NCBI RefSeq assembly: GCF_026151205.1
Contig: NC_087072.1
Location: 379,501 to 443,500 of the forward strand
Direction of reading: 5' to 3'
From: Bolinopsis microptera
Lineage: Eukaryota > Ctenophora > Tentaculata > Lobata > Bolinopsidae
Length of the DNA: 64,000 nucleotides
Shown here: positions 1 through 34,250 of the stretch, piece by piece
How the letters are laid out: each line of letters starts with the position of its first letter
Position numbering within the stretch: position 1 is the stretch's first letter
The notes under the pieces: model-generated
What the model saw: the letters and a program-made list of their open reading frames with translations, nothing else
What the model was told of the DNA's origin: nothing
Databases searched by the model: none
Program-made: the position numbers and the translations under genes

Positions 1-953
1 TAAGCTGAAATAACAAACTTGGTGCCTAGCTATCAGTCCTTCCTCCATATTAAATAACAAACTTGGTGCCTAGCTATCAGTTCTTCCTCCATATTAAATA
101 ACTAACCTGGTGCCTAGCTATCAGTTCTTCCTCCATGTGAAATAACTAACCTGGTGTCTAGCTATCAGTTCTTCCTCCATGTGAAATAACTAACCTGGTG
201 CCTAGCTATCAGTTCTTCCTCCATGTTAAATAACTAACCTGGTGCCTAGCTATCAGTTCTTCCTCCATGTGAAATAACTAACCTGGTGCCTAGCTATCAG
301 TTCTTCCTCCATGTTAAATAACTAACTTGGTGCCTAGCTATCAGTTCTTCCTCCATGTTAAATAACTAACCTGGTGCCTAGCTATCAATTCTTCCTCCAT
401 GTGAAATAACTAACCTGGTGCCTAGCTATCAGTTCTTCCTCCATGTTAAATAACTAACCTGGTGCCTAGCTATCAGTTCCTCCTCCATGTGAAATAACTA
501 ACCTGGTGCCTAGCTATCAGTTCTTCCTCCATGTTAAATAACTAACCTGGTGCCTAGCTATCAGTTCTTCCTCCATGTTAAATAACTAACCTGGTGCCTA
601 GCTATCAGTTCTTCCTCCATGTTAAATAACTAACCTGGTGCCTAGCTATCAGTTCTTCCTCCATATTAAATAACTAACCTGGTGCCTAGCTATCAGTTCT
701 TCCTCCATGTTAAATAACTAACCTGGTGCCTAGCTATCAGTTCTTCCTCCATGTTAAATAACTAACCTGGTGCCTAGCTATCAGTTCTTCCTCCATGTTA
801 AATAACTAACCTGGTGCCTGGCTATTAGTTCTTCCTCCATGTTAAATAACTAACCTGGTGCCTAGCTATCAGTTCTTCCTCCATGTGAAATAACTAACCT
901 GGTGTCTAGCTATCAGTTCTTCCTCCATGTGAAATAACTAACCTGGTGCCTAG
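1..953. repeat. 44-bp minisatellite carrying the EVC2-like splice donor
   Basis: About 21 copies here, continuing at 1421-1720 after an inserted element. On the minus strand each unit is the exon end GAACTGATAGCTAGGCACCAG joined to gttagttattt. Every copy therefore repeats the last 30 or so bases of the exon at 1681-1881 with its donor. Units differ by scattered single bases. Confidence 0.9.
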
Positions 954-1420
954 GGGGGGGGTCCAAGGGGAACTTTGGGGAGTTTTGGGGAACTTTTTTT
1001 GGGGAACTTCAGGAAACCTGGGGGACTTTCCCAAAGTTCCCCAAAAAATTATCAATGAAACAAATAATTTTGGGGAATTTTGGGGAACTTTTTTTTGGGG
1101 AACTTCAGAAAGTTCCCCAAAATTCCCCAAAAAAATTATCATGCCAAAAAAATTATCATGCTGCAAGTATCAACAAGTAAGTTAAGATTATACCTTATAA
1201 TAACATACATGTTAACATTAATGGGTATTAATGTATATTAGAGAAATTTTGAATAATTTTGAATAATTTTGAATAATTTTGAATAATTTTGAATAATTTT
1301 GAATAATTTTGGGGAATTTTGGGGAACTTTGGGGAGTTTTGGGGAACTTTTTTTTGGGGAACTTCAGAAATCTTGGGGGACTTTCCCAAAGTTCCCCAAA
1401 GTTCCCCTTGGACCCCCCCC
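954..1420. mobile_element. 467-bp poly(G)-capped inverted-repeat element (MITE/foldback type)
   Basis: Begins with a G-run then TCCAAGGGGAACTTTGGGG and ends with CCCCAAAGTTCCCCTTGGA then a C-run. It sits inside the 44-bp array and is bounded by the direct repeat TGCCTAG (947-953 and 1421-1427). The inside is made of smaller inverted ggggaact/agttcccc blocks and an AT-rich middle with short TTTTGAATAA repeats. No ORF. Confidence 0.8.
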
Positions 1421-1720
1421 TGCCTAGCTATCAGTTCTTCCTCCATGTGAAATAACTAACCTGGTGCCTAGCTATCAGTTCTTCCTCCATGTTAAATAAC
1501 TAACCTGGTGCCTAGCTATCAGTTCTTCCTCCATGTCAAATAACTAACCTGGTGCCTAGCTATCAATTCTTCCTCCATGTCAAATAACCAACCTGGTGCC
1601 TAGCTATCAGTTCTTCCTCCATGTTAAATAACTAACCTGGTGCCTAGCTATCAGTTCTTCCTCCATGTTAAATAACTAACCTGGTGCCTAGCTATCAGTT
1701 CTTCCTCCATGCCCCTCAGT
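1421..1720. repeat. 44-bp minisatellite, right part, ending at the exon
   Basis: Continuation of the array at 1-953. The copy that merges with the unique exon sequence at 1681-1720 gives the donor I used for the EVC2-like exon 7. Confidence 0.85.
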
Positions 1721-4700
1721 TTCTGCTCGAGTCTGCCGGTCAGAATAGTTTTCTGTCTGTCCTTCTGCTCGTTCAGCTCGCCTATCTTACCCTCCATGTC
1801 CTTTAGATGTGCGTCTACCATATCTTTCACTTTCGTGTCTTTTAGCACTCCTCGAGAAGACAGGTCGTCTATCAAGTTCAGCTGAAAAGTGAGAGTTTTA
1901 AGAAAATTACATTTTAATACAATCTGAATATCAGTTATAATCTCTCGGGGGTTGGTAATTTTAGCAATATTTTATTTTGAATATTTTATTATTTGATTGT
2001 TTCACACTTTTCATATTTCATAATTTTATTACTAGGTGGATCGGAGGTGATGTTATTGAGACTTTGGGCGGCCATAAAACTCCTGTTTTGAAAGTTGTCC
2101 TCTGTACTTGTTTCACTGACCCACGCTTTATAGCATTTATACATTTCGGCCCATTTTATATGTTTGTTCGATTTGCTGTACATTTGTAAATTTGCTATTT
2201 TGTAAAAGTTTCAAATCAAAAAAAAATCAATGTAGAAGACCTCCATTTTAGCAGCTTAAGGCCGAGTAGAAGAAATATTTGTTGATAAGCCAGAAGAACA
2301 AACCTCGACTTTAGTGAGAGAGTTGAGCTGTCCCCTCAGCGTGGCGACCTCCCTGCTCTTCTGAACTTGAAGTGAAGCTAACATTGAGGCTAGTCTTCTC
2401 TTCTGGTCTGTCAGGATAGTGCTCTTCTCCTCCATAATATCGTCATGTATTTCCTCAGCTTCGTGTAGGTCCAGGGACTCAACTGATCTGAGCAGGTCCA
2501 TCCTGTCCTCCTGATGCCGATGCAGAAGGTTCTGGATTGTGTCATCTGTTCTTCCATCCCCCGACTTGAACAGCTGGGGAGAGTCAGTCATTTAATTGTT
2601 TGCAATAAACTCAATGAAACTATTCAGCCGAGGTAGTGTATTTATGCAATTTTAAGATTCCAGAACTCCCCTTCGGCAGTAGTGTACAGTGTTCAATGTT
2701 CAATGTTCAGTGTTCAATGTTCAGTGTTCAGTGTTCAGTGTTCAGTGTTCAGTGTTCAATGTTCAGTGTTCAGTGTTCAATGTTCAGTGTTCAATGTTCA
2801 GTGTTCAGTGTTCAATGTTCAATGTTCAATGTTCAATGTTCAATATTCAGTGTTCAATGTTCAGTGTTCAGTGTTCAATGTTCAATGTTCAGTGTTCAAT
2901 GTTCAGTGTTCAATGTTCAGTGTTCAATGTTCAATGTTCAGTGTTCAATGTTCAGTGTTCAATGTTCAATGTTCAGTGTTCAATGTTCAGTGTTCAATGT
3001 TCAATGTTCAGTGTTCAATGTTCAGTGTTCAGTGTTCAATGTTCAGTGTTCAGTGTTCAGTGTTCAATGTTCAGTGTTCAATGTTCAGTGTTCAATGTTC
3101 AGTGTTCAATGTTCAGTGTTCAATGTTCAGTGTTCAATGTTCAATGTTCAGTGTTCAATGTTCAGTGTTCAATATTCAGTGTTCAATGTTCAGTGTTCAG
3201 TGTTCAGTGTTCAATATTCAGTGTTCAGTGTTCAGTGTTCAATGTTCAGTGTTCAGTGTTATATGTGACATAGTAGTAGTGTAATTGTGGATCTCACCTC
3301 ACGTTCGCTGGTTTGGGAATCCATCATTTTCTCGAGTCTCCTCGCTATTTTCGCAGCAAGTCTTTCTTGCTTCTTCCGTTTGTAGCGCAGCTTTTGTACA
3401 GTCAATCTGTCAAGTATTCTTGTTATAATTCGTGTGTGGAAGAAGTATTATTGAAAGGGGTGTAGGAAGCGGGGGGAGGGCAGGGGGGGGGGGGGGGGCC
3501 TGATTATTGATATCCGAAGTCCGAACAATGTCAAGCTTCGGCACTACTATACTGGTACAATTAGTTCCATTTCAGTGGTGTTATTTCAATAAAACCGCAA
3601 CCAAAAATCTAAGTTTTCAAAGCCAAATTTTCTGTCAAATATAATGATAGTTTTGTAAAATTAGAAAAGAAATATACTGACCCCTCCTCAAGTTCAAGTA
3701 AGTTACGTCGATGTTCTCTCATAACATTATCCCTGGTCTCTTGGTTCATCACTAACTGACTCTCCAGCAGCCGTCTGATAGAGGGTGGGGTTACAATCTA
3801 AACAATGGTAATATTTAATGTGACAAAAGTTAACGTCCGAGATAATATGCTAATATGACTAATTAACTTTAGCAGCACTTACTCGACCATCTTTGCCTCC
3901 TGTTCTTTGAGAGCAGTTTGTTCCAGTTTGTCAGCCTCTACCTGGCTCTTGATCCGCTCCTCGCTGTCCAGCACTCTCTGCTGGAGCGCACTCTCGATCA
4001 TCTTTATAGCGCCGTTCTTCTCAGTCTCCAACTTTGTCTGGTCCCGGAAGTTTCTTTGTCTCTGGACCTCTGTTTGACTGCTGCCGATGATGGCTCGTTT
4101 GATCAATGTCTCGAATATCTTGTCCTGATTCTCCCTGAACCGTGTAAGACTTTCACTGGTGAAGTGATCCCAAACCATGGCCAGTTCCAGAGCGGTCAGC
4201 TCGTCCATCTCGTCGAACAGCTGCTCCTCCTCCATTCTCCGGCCAATGTGGAATCTGATCTTCCTCTCCAGGAACTCGGCCGGACTTATCTCTTTGCGGC
4301 TTATCTTGTCGTTGTACTTCTGTTGGAACATCTCATACGCCTCAAGATGAGCGTTCAGCTGCTTCCTTGCCTTGTCCTGAGCTTTAGCCCTGACTGTGTC
4401 CCTTACGCTCTCCTCGTAATTCTTCATCACGTCCACCATTGCCGTCTTGTTCTCGTTTGAAGACACGTTGATTAGGTTGAGAAGGTCTTCTCCGTACGAT
4501 CTCTTGATCAAAGACTCCCTGATGAGCCGGTTGATGGTTTGCTTCATCGAGTTGGAGACACTGGCCATGAGACTGTTGTGATACTTGACACGCTCCTCCT
4601 TTATCCTCAGAGTTGCTTCTCTCTTCAGCAGCCTTTCTTCGTGGACGAACTTCTGTCTGCACGCCTCCTCATGGAAAGCTTCGTCAATAACATCAATGTA

Positions 4701-7700
4701 ATGCTTGCTTCTACTGATAAGATCATCCCGCACATCGTTGTTCAAATTAGCCTCTTCGGCGATAGATAAAAAGAAGTCCTTAACAAGTAGGTTCAAAGAC
4801 ACCCTCTTCCGAATTATAAAGTCTCGTCGGAGTTTCTCCCTCTCTTCCTCCAACTGCAGCCTCAATAGAACCTCAAAGTCAGTTCTCTGTACCTCGTGCT
4901 GCCTTTTGAGGAGCTCTATAAAGTCCACTCTCTCCTGGAAGGGGACGCTCTGAAGCACAGTAACCAGATTGTCAAGCTCGTCGTCCTGTTGATCCATTAA
5001 CTTCTCCTGAGCCGATTTGGCAGAGTGTTGAAGTTCAGACTCAAGCTCTCTCTCCCTAGCCATATGTTGTTCAGTCAGCTCTACATCAGCAGCCTTGTAG
5101 TCCTTGTCCAGATGCTGGAAGAGTTTCTTGCCCTCTGTTTTCAGGTCCTGAAACAGTAACGATCCACCCCACGCTCTCCAGAATGAGCTGTCTCTGCTGC
5201 TTGGCCATGTCCTCCTCCACAGCAACCGTATGTGCAATATCCAGAGTATCTAATGAAGTCAGGGACGCTTTGTAGTCCTTCTCAGTCAGGGCCTGCACCA
5301 GATCATCAGCGAGCTCAGCAGCCAGGAGGAGGTCTCCTCTCTCCTTGATCCAGGACTCCAGCCTGACAGCAGGGCGGCGGGAGTACAACTCAAACTTAGT
5401 CGGAAGTGGTAAAACAGTGGTTCTTTTGCAGCAGACTAGCATGATCAGCATGGCAAATAGGACTCCGATAAAGAAGCAGATAGCAGCCGCCAAGCCCCAC
5501 CCTCAGGTTCCTAGCACTGTAGGTCTGATGAAGGGCGACAGGGTACCGGTAAGGGGAGGTGTAATCTCTAGAGTCCTCGTACTTTGGGGGCAGGGCTTTA
5601 TATTTAGCAACAACTTCCAGCTCATCACTACTATCGAGATATGTCACGAAACTAAAAGAGAAGGTCTCTTCAGGGTTGTGAACCTCCTGGTACCAGTAAT
5701 ACTGATGGTGAATAGGACGTTCTAGAGTGTCATCGTCCCCCCACACTTTCTGCTTCTCCTCACTGTAACTATTCTTGACGAAAGGAATCTTCTCGTTGAA
5801 AGTAACATAATAAGTAACATTGTAAGCGGTAGATCGGCTAAGTCCTGGCTGCTGTATGGCTGTCACATTCCAGTGGATTTGTCCGCCATCCTCGAACGTG
5901 TCAAATAGAAAGCCGATATCAGGCTCGCCTACCACCATACTGAACACCTTATCGTAGGCATAATCGTTCACGACAAAGGACCACGTAACGTTAATGATGT
6001 CCCCTGCATCCAAGAACTCAACGTCGTTCATCTTGAAATGTATCCGGAAAGTAACCACGTCCTTGTCCGTCACTGCTTCGTGGAGATCGTTAACAAACGG
6101 AAAGAAAGAAAATCCGTATCCTGCAACAAGAGGGAGACGCTCTGTATCTATATCGTAGGTCGGCTCGCTCAGTTCGGGGTCGATCTCAACCTCAAGGATC
6201 TCCAGAGCGTTGAAGTATTTTAAATCATTTGACTGTCTCTTCTGTCTATTGTAAGTGGTTTTTTCGCTGCCATGGGCTTCTGCAGTGAGCTCAACTTTCA
6301 ATTCGTCATGATTCCTTGAGGGATCTTCATGGGGAAGTCGATAGTGCGGTTCTCACCCACCACCATGTTGGTGGGGAAGTAAGCTGCCAGACCGGGTTGT
6401 TCCATCTCAAACGTGGGGATCATCATTACAAATTCCAGCTGCGTTTTCCCGAAGTCTTTTACGCAGGGGTCTGGATAATCGTTCTCATACTTTATTATGA
6501 CAGTGATGTCATCAATGGGACCCACTAGAGCTGATCTGATGATAATGGGAACCATGATGTGGATCTGTTTGCCCACATTCAGCTTCTTGATGAGAGTGAG
6601 CCCAGTGTCGATATTCCCTTCATAACTCTCCGGCTTGCTAGCGGGGATATCCATGGTGTCCACAACTGAGTACTCGTCCGTGAACTCAATAGAACTCTGC
6701 TCCACCTTCGCCTTCTCTGTATCCTTCTGTTCTACATACAGCTTGACGTTCTGGGCTGCATTAGTCGCGTCCCCCCGGTTAGCGACCCAGATGTGACACT
6801 CCGCAATCTCCCCTCCGTTCGCGTGCTGGTCACACTCCCATCTGTAGTCCATCTCCGGTCCTATTATCTCAAAGGTAACGGACGAGGGATACGAGATCTC
6901 TATCTCAGTACCATCATCCGCAGCTGGGTGGGTCAGGATAGCATCTATGGTGATGTTAGTACCATGTTTTAGGGGTTTGAACTCGTTCACGACCTCTAGT
7001 CTGGTCTCGATGACGATGTCCTTGTAAGAGTTGACAGATTGTCCAGTAGCCTGAACATTGGTAAGCGTGAAAAAGCCAGCTGTCAGGTCCCCGGGGTTCT
7101 GGCTCGCAGTGAGGGGCCCGGCTGTTACTCCGCCTGCTTGCCGCACTTCTCCGACATCGTCATCAGGTATCTTTATTATTTCAACGTCCGGGTTGTTACC
7201 TCCGAGAGGCCATCTGAGTTCCACCTTCATTGTTGTGAGGTCAGATTTAGGGAAGTCCAGTATAATGTTCACTCCGAGATAAGGTGGCCCGCACGAGTAA
7301 AACTCGTCTTTACCGGTGTTCAATTCCATCTTCATGGACAGCCGGGGGATGGAGAGTTCGTTATTCCACTCTATCTGCTGTGACTTGATCTCTTTTCCGT
7401 TATCCTCCTTCCACTGTATGAACAGGTTCTGTCTAAAAATAGACGCGGGTCTCAACGAGCTAGACATTCTCATTGTGATGTTACAATCCATCTCGCTCGT
7501 TACTCCGAAACCTGTGATCTCCACCTGCATAAGCTTAGAGGACCCAGTAGTTGTCTCCGTCAAGGAATTATCTCCGCACGTCACATAGCTGGAGGCCTGG
7601 TCCTTGTTATAGGCTAGTCCGGACAATCCTATGAAGTTCAATTCCAGCTGAAATAGTAAACGTATCACCAACCAATACCAGAAGTATTAGACTTTTGAAT

Positions 7701-8077
7701 ATCCCTAGATTTAAAATTAAATTTATCAGAAAGATAGGAAATAGCAAAATATGACAGTGTGCTGACCTCATCTCCGACAAGTGTGTTAGGATGCCCTGCA
7801 GTAAGTTTAGCGGTTACCCTGAAAGTGACCGCCTCGCCCGCCTCAACTTCATCTCGATCCGAACTGAATTCCGTCCGAAGGAGGGTGCTCTGAGAACACA
7901 CCAGTCCAACAGTGACTATTTGTATTAGTGCCTGGGGATATCGTGTGTTATTTAAAGGTACACTACGAGCGAAAAGACGACTATTCGAACAACACCTTAA
8001 CACTTAGAAATATCTCAATCGCAAAGAATCAGCCTTAACCGTGCGTAATCAGCCATATTTACCTGCAGAAACTTCAT
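1681..8077 (-). CDS. EVC2: EVC2/limbin-like ciliary membrane coiled-coil protein (3' end outside window)
   Basis: Exons on the minus strand: 8063-8077, 7767-7931, 3883-7647, 3682-3797, 3298-3406, 2304-2573, 1681-1881, then off the window. The first two exons join in phase to give a signal peptide (MKFLQALIQIVTVG, then LVCSQS). About 770 residues of beta-rich ectodomain follow, one transmembrane segment (AAAICFFIGVLFAMLIMLVCC, around 5425-5490), then a long charged coiled coil. This layout fits limbin/EVC2, which with EVC supports Hedgehog signalling at the cilium base. The assignment rests on layout and general sequence character, not on a search. The 3.8-kb exon is open only if three one-base homopolymer slips are allowed (near 6300, 5495-5498 and 5167-5170). 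The exon 3/4 junction also needs one more base, or a weak donor. The last donor lies in a 44-bp tandem array. Confidence 0.6.
2682..3260. repeat. 7-bp GTTCAAT/GTTCAGT microsatellite
   Basis: About 80 alternating 7-mers in the EVC2-like intron 2574-3297. Open frames across it exist only because the unit lacks stops; it is not coding. Confidence 0.95.
3484..3499. repeat. poly(G) run in EVC2-like intron
   Basis: An uninterrupted G-run of about 16. Similar G- or C-runs lie near 14886, 14965, 55168, 59668 and 61699. Some cap inverted-repeat elements; here no partner end was found. Confidence 0.7.
3883..7647 (-). CDS. giant third exon of the EVC2-like gene: ectodomain, membrane segment, coiled coil
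   Basis: One exon of about 3765 bp, while the other complete exons of this gene in the window are 15-270 bp. It reads as four open segments in three frames (7647 to about 6300, then to about 5497, to about 5168, and to 3883). At each switch the protein continues sensibly across a homopolymer. Restoring one T near 6300 joins a GENRTIDFPMKIPQG strand to LKVELTAEAHG. Dropping one G at 5495-5498 joins SARNLRVG to LAAAICFF. Dropping one G at 5167-5170 joins LILESVG to GSLLFQDLKTEG. No other stops occur. Sequencing error is likelier than gene decay; tiny introns of 16-32 nt with GT..AG ends could also be drawn, but they would remove conserved-looking residues. Confidence 0.7.
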
Positions 8078-8169
8078 ATCTGCAAAGCGAAATGCAAAAT
8101 CAGTGAAAAGTTACTGTATAGTAACAAGTAAGATTGTTGATAAGCAAACAGCTGGAGTCCAGGTAACGA

Positions 8170-8336
8170 GATCACGTGACCAGACCACGTGACCAGTATA
8201 ACGTCACGTGACCAGTATTACGTCACGTGACCAGTGCTTCAACGGGTCACGTGACCAGTATTCCGTCACGTGACCAGTATTACGTCACGTGACCAGTGCT
8301 TCAACGGGTCACGTGACCAGTATTACGTCACGTGAC
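8170..8336. promoter_or_regulatory. nine-copy CACGTG E-box cluster upstream of the EVC2-like gene
   Basis: About 100 bp upstream of the EVC2-like ATG, nine copies of CACGTGACC occur at roughly 15-25 bp spacing, several preceded by ACGT to form ACGTCACGTGAC. CACGTG is the palindromic core of bHLH-zip sites (MITF/TFE/USF/Myc types). It could act in the promoter or simply be a minisatellite. Confidence 0.55.
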
Positions 8337-8475
8337 CATCAGTTGTGCTGTTGATAAGCAAGACTGCTGCACTGCAGAAAGTTAAAAAGCTCCTTTCTTG
8401 TCAAAGCGGTGTAATTCCAAAACACTACATCTTTAATGTAGTTGATCTACAGCGAGTGATCAATGAGAGTATACA

Positions 8476-8665
8476 AGTTAACATGTGCAGCAAGGTGTGT
8501 TAACATGTGTAGCAAGGTGTGTTAACATGTGCAGCAAGGTGTGTTAACATGTGCAGCAAGGTGTGTTAAACAGCAATTAATGTACTTATTCAGCAAGGTG
8601 TGTTAAACAGCAATTAATGTACTTATTCAGCAAGGTGTGTTAAACAGCAATTAATGTACTTATTC
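8476..8665. repeat. two linked short tandem arrays
   Basis: Four copies of a 22-bp unit (ttaacatgtgcagcaaggtg) are followed by three copies of a 37-bp unit sharing cagcaaggtgtgtta. No coding content seen. Confidence 0.85.
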
Positions 8666-8796
8666 AGAAAAGTAAGTTAACAGCTGACAGCCAGATTCTA
8701 TGTAAAATGTTTTGAAGCTACTTGATAAGTAGTTTAATAACACTGCTAAGCAATCAAATAATGGGTGGTTAAGTGTTAGAGGTTGGCAAGGTTCTC

Positions 8797-9995
8797 CCCC
8801 AAATGTAGTGCAGTGTACCCCCAAATGTAGTGTACCCCCAAATGTAGTGTAGTGTACCCCCAAATGTAGTGTAGTGTACCCCCAAATGTAGTGTAGTATA
8901 CCCCCAAATGTAGTGTAGTGTACCCCCAAATGTAGTGTAGTGTACCCCCAAATGCTAATGTAGTGTAGTGTACCCCCAAATGTAGTGTAGTGTACCCCCA
9001 AATGTAGTGTAGTGTACCCCCAAATGTAGTGTAGTGTACCCCCAAATGTAGTGTAGTGTACCCCCAAATGTAGTGTAGTGTACCCCCAAATTTAGTGTAG
9101 TGTACCCCTCAAATGTAGTGTAGTGTACCCCCAAATGTAGTGTAGTGTACCCCCAAATGTAGTGAAGTGTACCCCCAAATGTAATTTAGTGTACCCCCAA
9201 ATGTAGTGTAGTGTACCTCCCAAATGTAGTGTAGTGTACCCCCCAATGCAAATGTAGTGTAGTGTACCCCCAAATGTAGTTAAGTGTACCCCCAAATGTA
9301 GTTTAGTGTACCCCCAAATGTAGTGTAGTGTACCCCCCAAATGTAGTGTAGTGTACCCCCAATGCAAATGTAGTGTAGTGTACCCCCCAAATGTAGTGTA
9401 GTGTACCCCCAAATGTAGTGTAGTGTACCCCTAAATGTAGTGTAGTGTACCCCCAAATGTAGTGTAGTGTACCCCCAAATGTAGTGTAGTGTACCCCCAA
9501 ATGTAGTGTAGTGTACCCCCAAATGTAGTGTAGTGTACCCCCAAATGTAGTGTAGTGTACCCCTCCAATGTAGTGTAGTGTACCCCCAAATGTAGTTTAG
9601 TGTACCCCCAAATGTAGTGTAATGTACCTCCCAAATGTAGTGTAGTGTACCCCCAAATGTAGTTTAGTGTACCCCCAAATGTAGTGTAGTGTACCCCCCA
9701 AATGTAGTGTAGTGTAACCCCAAATGTAGTGTAGTGTACCCCCAAATGTAGTGTAGTGTACCCCAAATGTAGTTTAGTGTACCCCCAAATGTAGTGTAGT
9801 GTACCCCCAATGCACATGTAGTGTAGTGTACCCCCCAAATGTAGTGTAGTGTACCCCCAAATGTAGTGTAGTGTACCACCAAATGTAGTGTAGTGTACCC
9901 CCCAAATGTAGTGTAGTGTACCCCCAAAATTTAGTGTAGTGTACCCCCAAATGTAGTGTAGCGTACCCCCAAATAAAGTGTAGTGTACCCCCCAG
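8797..9995. repeat. 22-bp minisatellite between the EVC2-like gene and gene A
   Basis: About 54 copies of aaatgtagtgtagtgtaccc plus cc, with some copies lengthened (aatgcaaatg). Open frames over it are by-products. Confidence 0.95.
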
Positions 9996-10166
9996 TATTG
10001 TATTGCACCGTAGGCCATGTCACGCACTAAAATATCAGCCCCAAATATGTGATATCCCAAAATAGATTCATTACAGATTAATTCTTCAGAAGCCGCCAAC
10101 TAACACTAACCAGAAACAGTCCTTAATTTCACCCAAACACGTCAGTAAGGTGTCACGTCACTGCAG

Positions 10167-10402
10167 TGACGTCATTGCAGTGACGTCATTGCAGTTTCAT
10201 CAGACATTAGATCCACACACCAGCCTGGCCGCCCATTACAAATGTTTTAAATTAACAGGTTTTCGTTCGATCCCAACGTTTTCTGATATATCGATAACGT
10301 CGAAATAAAATTCCCTTCCGGTAAGGTGGCTCTAGTTTATCAGATCAGTGGAGTAGTGTATAAACTGCTGTTTCCCTGCTTTACACATACTTTATGACGT
10401 CA
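10167..10402. promoter_or_regulatory. CRE-type sites and TATA box upstream of gene A
   Basis: TGACGTCA occurs at 10167, 10181 and 10395, and TATAAA at 10359-10364. With exon 1 beginning at an acceptor (12759), a non-coding first exon somewhere near 10390-10600 is expected; I cannot place its donor. Confidence 0.35.
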
Positions 10403-10727
10403 TGACACACGTAGTGTCGTCCCAACGTGGAAATGGCATCCGAAGGTTGCTGGCCGTCCTTTGAGGTAATCAGTAATCTGTGTGCTTATCCTCGCTACAA
10501 GCTTTGAAATTTGATTAAACTTCGTATATATGAGCCCCATTCAGGGATTTGTATTACAGTTTCTTTAATTATCACTTTGTTCGTTTAGTCCTGTACTTGT
10601 AAGTAGCCTGTAGAGTTGTACTTGTACACTTTCCAGCCGCAAATAAGTAGTCTCCTAACCCAAACTACTGCTAGATCGGAACTAAGTCCGATCTTACTCA
10701 CAGCTCTTAGTAATAGTCTGCTAACCC

Positions 10728-12662
10728 AACACTCCCACCACTCCCACAACTACCACTACTCCCACTACTACTACTCCCACAACTACTACAACTCCCACTA
10801 CAACTACAACTCCCACTACTACTCCCACTACTCCCACTACTCCCACAACTCCTACTACACCCACTACTACTACCACTACCACAACTACTACAACTCCCAC
10901 TACAACTACAACTCCCACTACTACTCCCACTACTCCCACTACTCCCACTACTCCCACTACTACTACCACTCCCACAACTACCACTTCTCCCACTACTACT
11001 ACCACTACCACAACTACTACAACTCCCACTACAACTACAACTCCCACTACTACTCCCACTACTCCCACTACTCCCACTACTACTACTACTCCCACAACAA
11101 CTACAACTCCCACTACTACTCCCACAACTCCTACAACTCCCACTACAACTACAACTCCCACTACTACTACCACTACTCCCACTACTACTACTCCCACAAC
11201 TACTACAACTCCCACTACAACTACAACTCCCACTACTACTCCCACTACTCCCACTACTCCCACAACTCCTACTACACCCACTACTACTACCACTACCACA
11301 ACTACTACAACTCCCACTACAACTACAACTCCCACTACTACTCCCACTACTCCCACTACTCCCACTACTCCCACTACTACTACCACTCCCACAACTACCA
11401 CTACTCCCACTACCACAACTACTACAACTCCCACTACAACTACAACTCCCACTACTACTCCCACTACTCCCACTACTCCCACTACTCCCACTACTCCCAC
11501 TACTCCCACAACAACTACAACTCCCACTACTACTCCCACAACTCCCACTACTCCCACTACTACTACTACTCCCACAACAACTACAACTCCCACTACTACT
11601 CCCACAACTCCTACTGCACCCACCACTCCCACTACTCCCACTACTCCCACTACTCCCACTACTCCCACAACTCCCACAACTCCCACAACTCCCACTACTC
11701 CCACTACTACAACTCCCACTACTCCCACTACTCCCACTACTACAACTCCCACTACTCCCACTACTCCCACAACTCCCACTACTCCCACTACTCCCACTAC
11801 TACTACTACTCCCACAACAACTACAACTCCCACTACTACTCCCACAACTCCTACTGCACCCACCACTCCCACTACTCCCACTACTCCCACTACTCCCACT
11901 ACTCCCACAACTCCCACAACTCCCACTACTCCCACTACTACAACTCCCACTACTCCCACTACTCCCACTACCCCACTACCCCACTACACCCACTTCTCCC
12001 ACTACTCCCACTACTCCCACAACTCCCACTACTCCCACTACTCCCACTACTACTACTACTCCCACAACAACTACAACTCCCACTACTACTCCCACAACTC
12101 CTACTGCACCCACCACTCCCACTACTCCCACTACTCCCACTACACCCACTACTCCCACAACTCCCACAACTCCCACAACTCCCACTACTCCCACTACTAC
12201 AACTCCCACTACTCCCACTACTCCCACTACTACAACTCCCACTACTCCCACTACTCCCACAACTCCCACTACTCCCACTACTCCCACTACTACTACTACT
12301 CCCACAACAACTACAACTCCCACTACTACTCCCACAACTCCTACTGCACCCACCACTCCCACTACTCCCACTACTCCCACTTCTCCCACTACTCCCACTA
12401 CTCCCACAACTCCCACTACTCCCACTACTACAACTCCCACTACTCCCACTACTCCCACTACCCCACTACCCCACTACACCCACTTCTCCCACTACTCCCA
12501 CTACCCCACTACCCCACTACTCCCACTTCTCCCACTACTCCCACTACTCCCACTACTCCCACTACTACAACTCCCACTACTCCCACTACACCCACTACTC
12601 CCACTACACCCACTACTCCCACTACTCCCACTACTCCCACTACTCCCACAACTCCCACTACT
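10728..12662. repeat. 1.9-kb ACTCCC/ACTACA-type satellite ending at the gene A first coding-exon acceptor
   Basis: Built from actcccact, actaca and ctacta triplet units, with higher-order blocks of about 240 bp repeated several times. All frames are open on one strand or the other, giving Thr/Pro-, Ser/His/Tyr- or Val/Gly-rich strings that are not credible proteins. The array runs into cccactactgcag, the acceptor of exon 1. Confidence 0.9.
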
Positions 12663-12667
12663 GCAGA

Positions 12668-12759
12668 ATGAGACGCACATGTTTTGGAGTACTGCTCCTT
12701 TATACCGCGTTACTATGGTTACTGCTCCTGATATACATTGTAACACCCACTACTGCAGG

Positions 12760-12763
<4 letters not shown>
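12668..12763 (+). CDS. upstream ORF (31 aa) copying the gene A signal peptide, stop overlapping the gene A start
   Basis: A tandem duplication of the satellite end and start of exon 1 gives two acceptor/ATG units (ctgcag/aATG at 12666 and ctgcag/gATG at 12758). The first ATG encodes MRRTCFGVLLLYT, then ALLWLLLLIYIV, and stops with TGA at 12761-12763. This overlaps the gene A ATG as ATGA. If the first acceptor is used, the mRNA carries this uORF; if the second, it does not. Confidence 0.45.
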
Positions 12764-34044
<21,281 letters not shown>

Positions 34045-34244
34045 TTTGTAAGTGAACTCTGTGAGACGACAGCGGGAACTAGTAGTGTAACTATGGTAAG
34101 TAGACAGTGGACCACTTTCCTTTAAATGGGAGAGGATTATTGATTACCCGAATTAACTGTAACCATGGTAACCATTAAATATGATCAGAATATGATCCAA
34201 TGATGGTTTTTTTCGGAGAAGACAGAACAAATATGGATTGCAAA

Positions 34245-34250
34245 AATAAA
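34245..34250 (+). terminator. poly(A) signal of gene A (form b)
   Basis: AATAAA about 200 bp after the stop at 34044. Confidence 0.55.

Noticed and set aside
5145-6345. Ultra-short introns (16, 25 and 32 nt) in the EVC2-like giant exon
   Set aside because: GT..AG pairs in the right phase exist, but single-base homopolymer corrections give better protein continuity, including an intact transmembrane helix.
8660-10099. Several overlapping minus-strand ORFs reading GVHYTTFGGTLHYIWGY
   Set aside because: Translation of the 22-bp minisatellite in all three frames; no start context or unique sequence.
10432-10465. Small first exon ATG..TTTGAG/gtaatc (MASEGCWPSFE)
   Set aside because: Has a donor-like end, but its frame does not lead anywhere supportable and gene A already starts at 12760 with a signal peptide.
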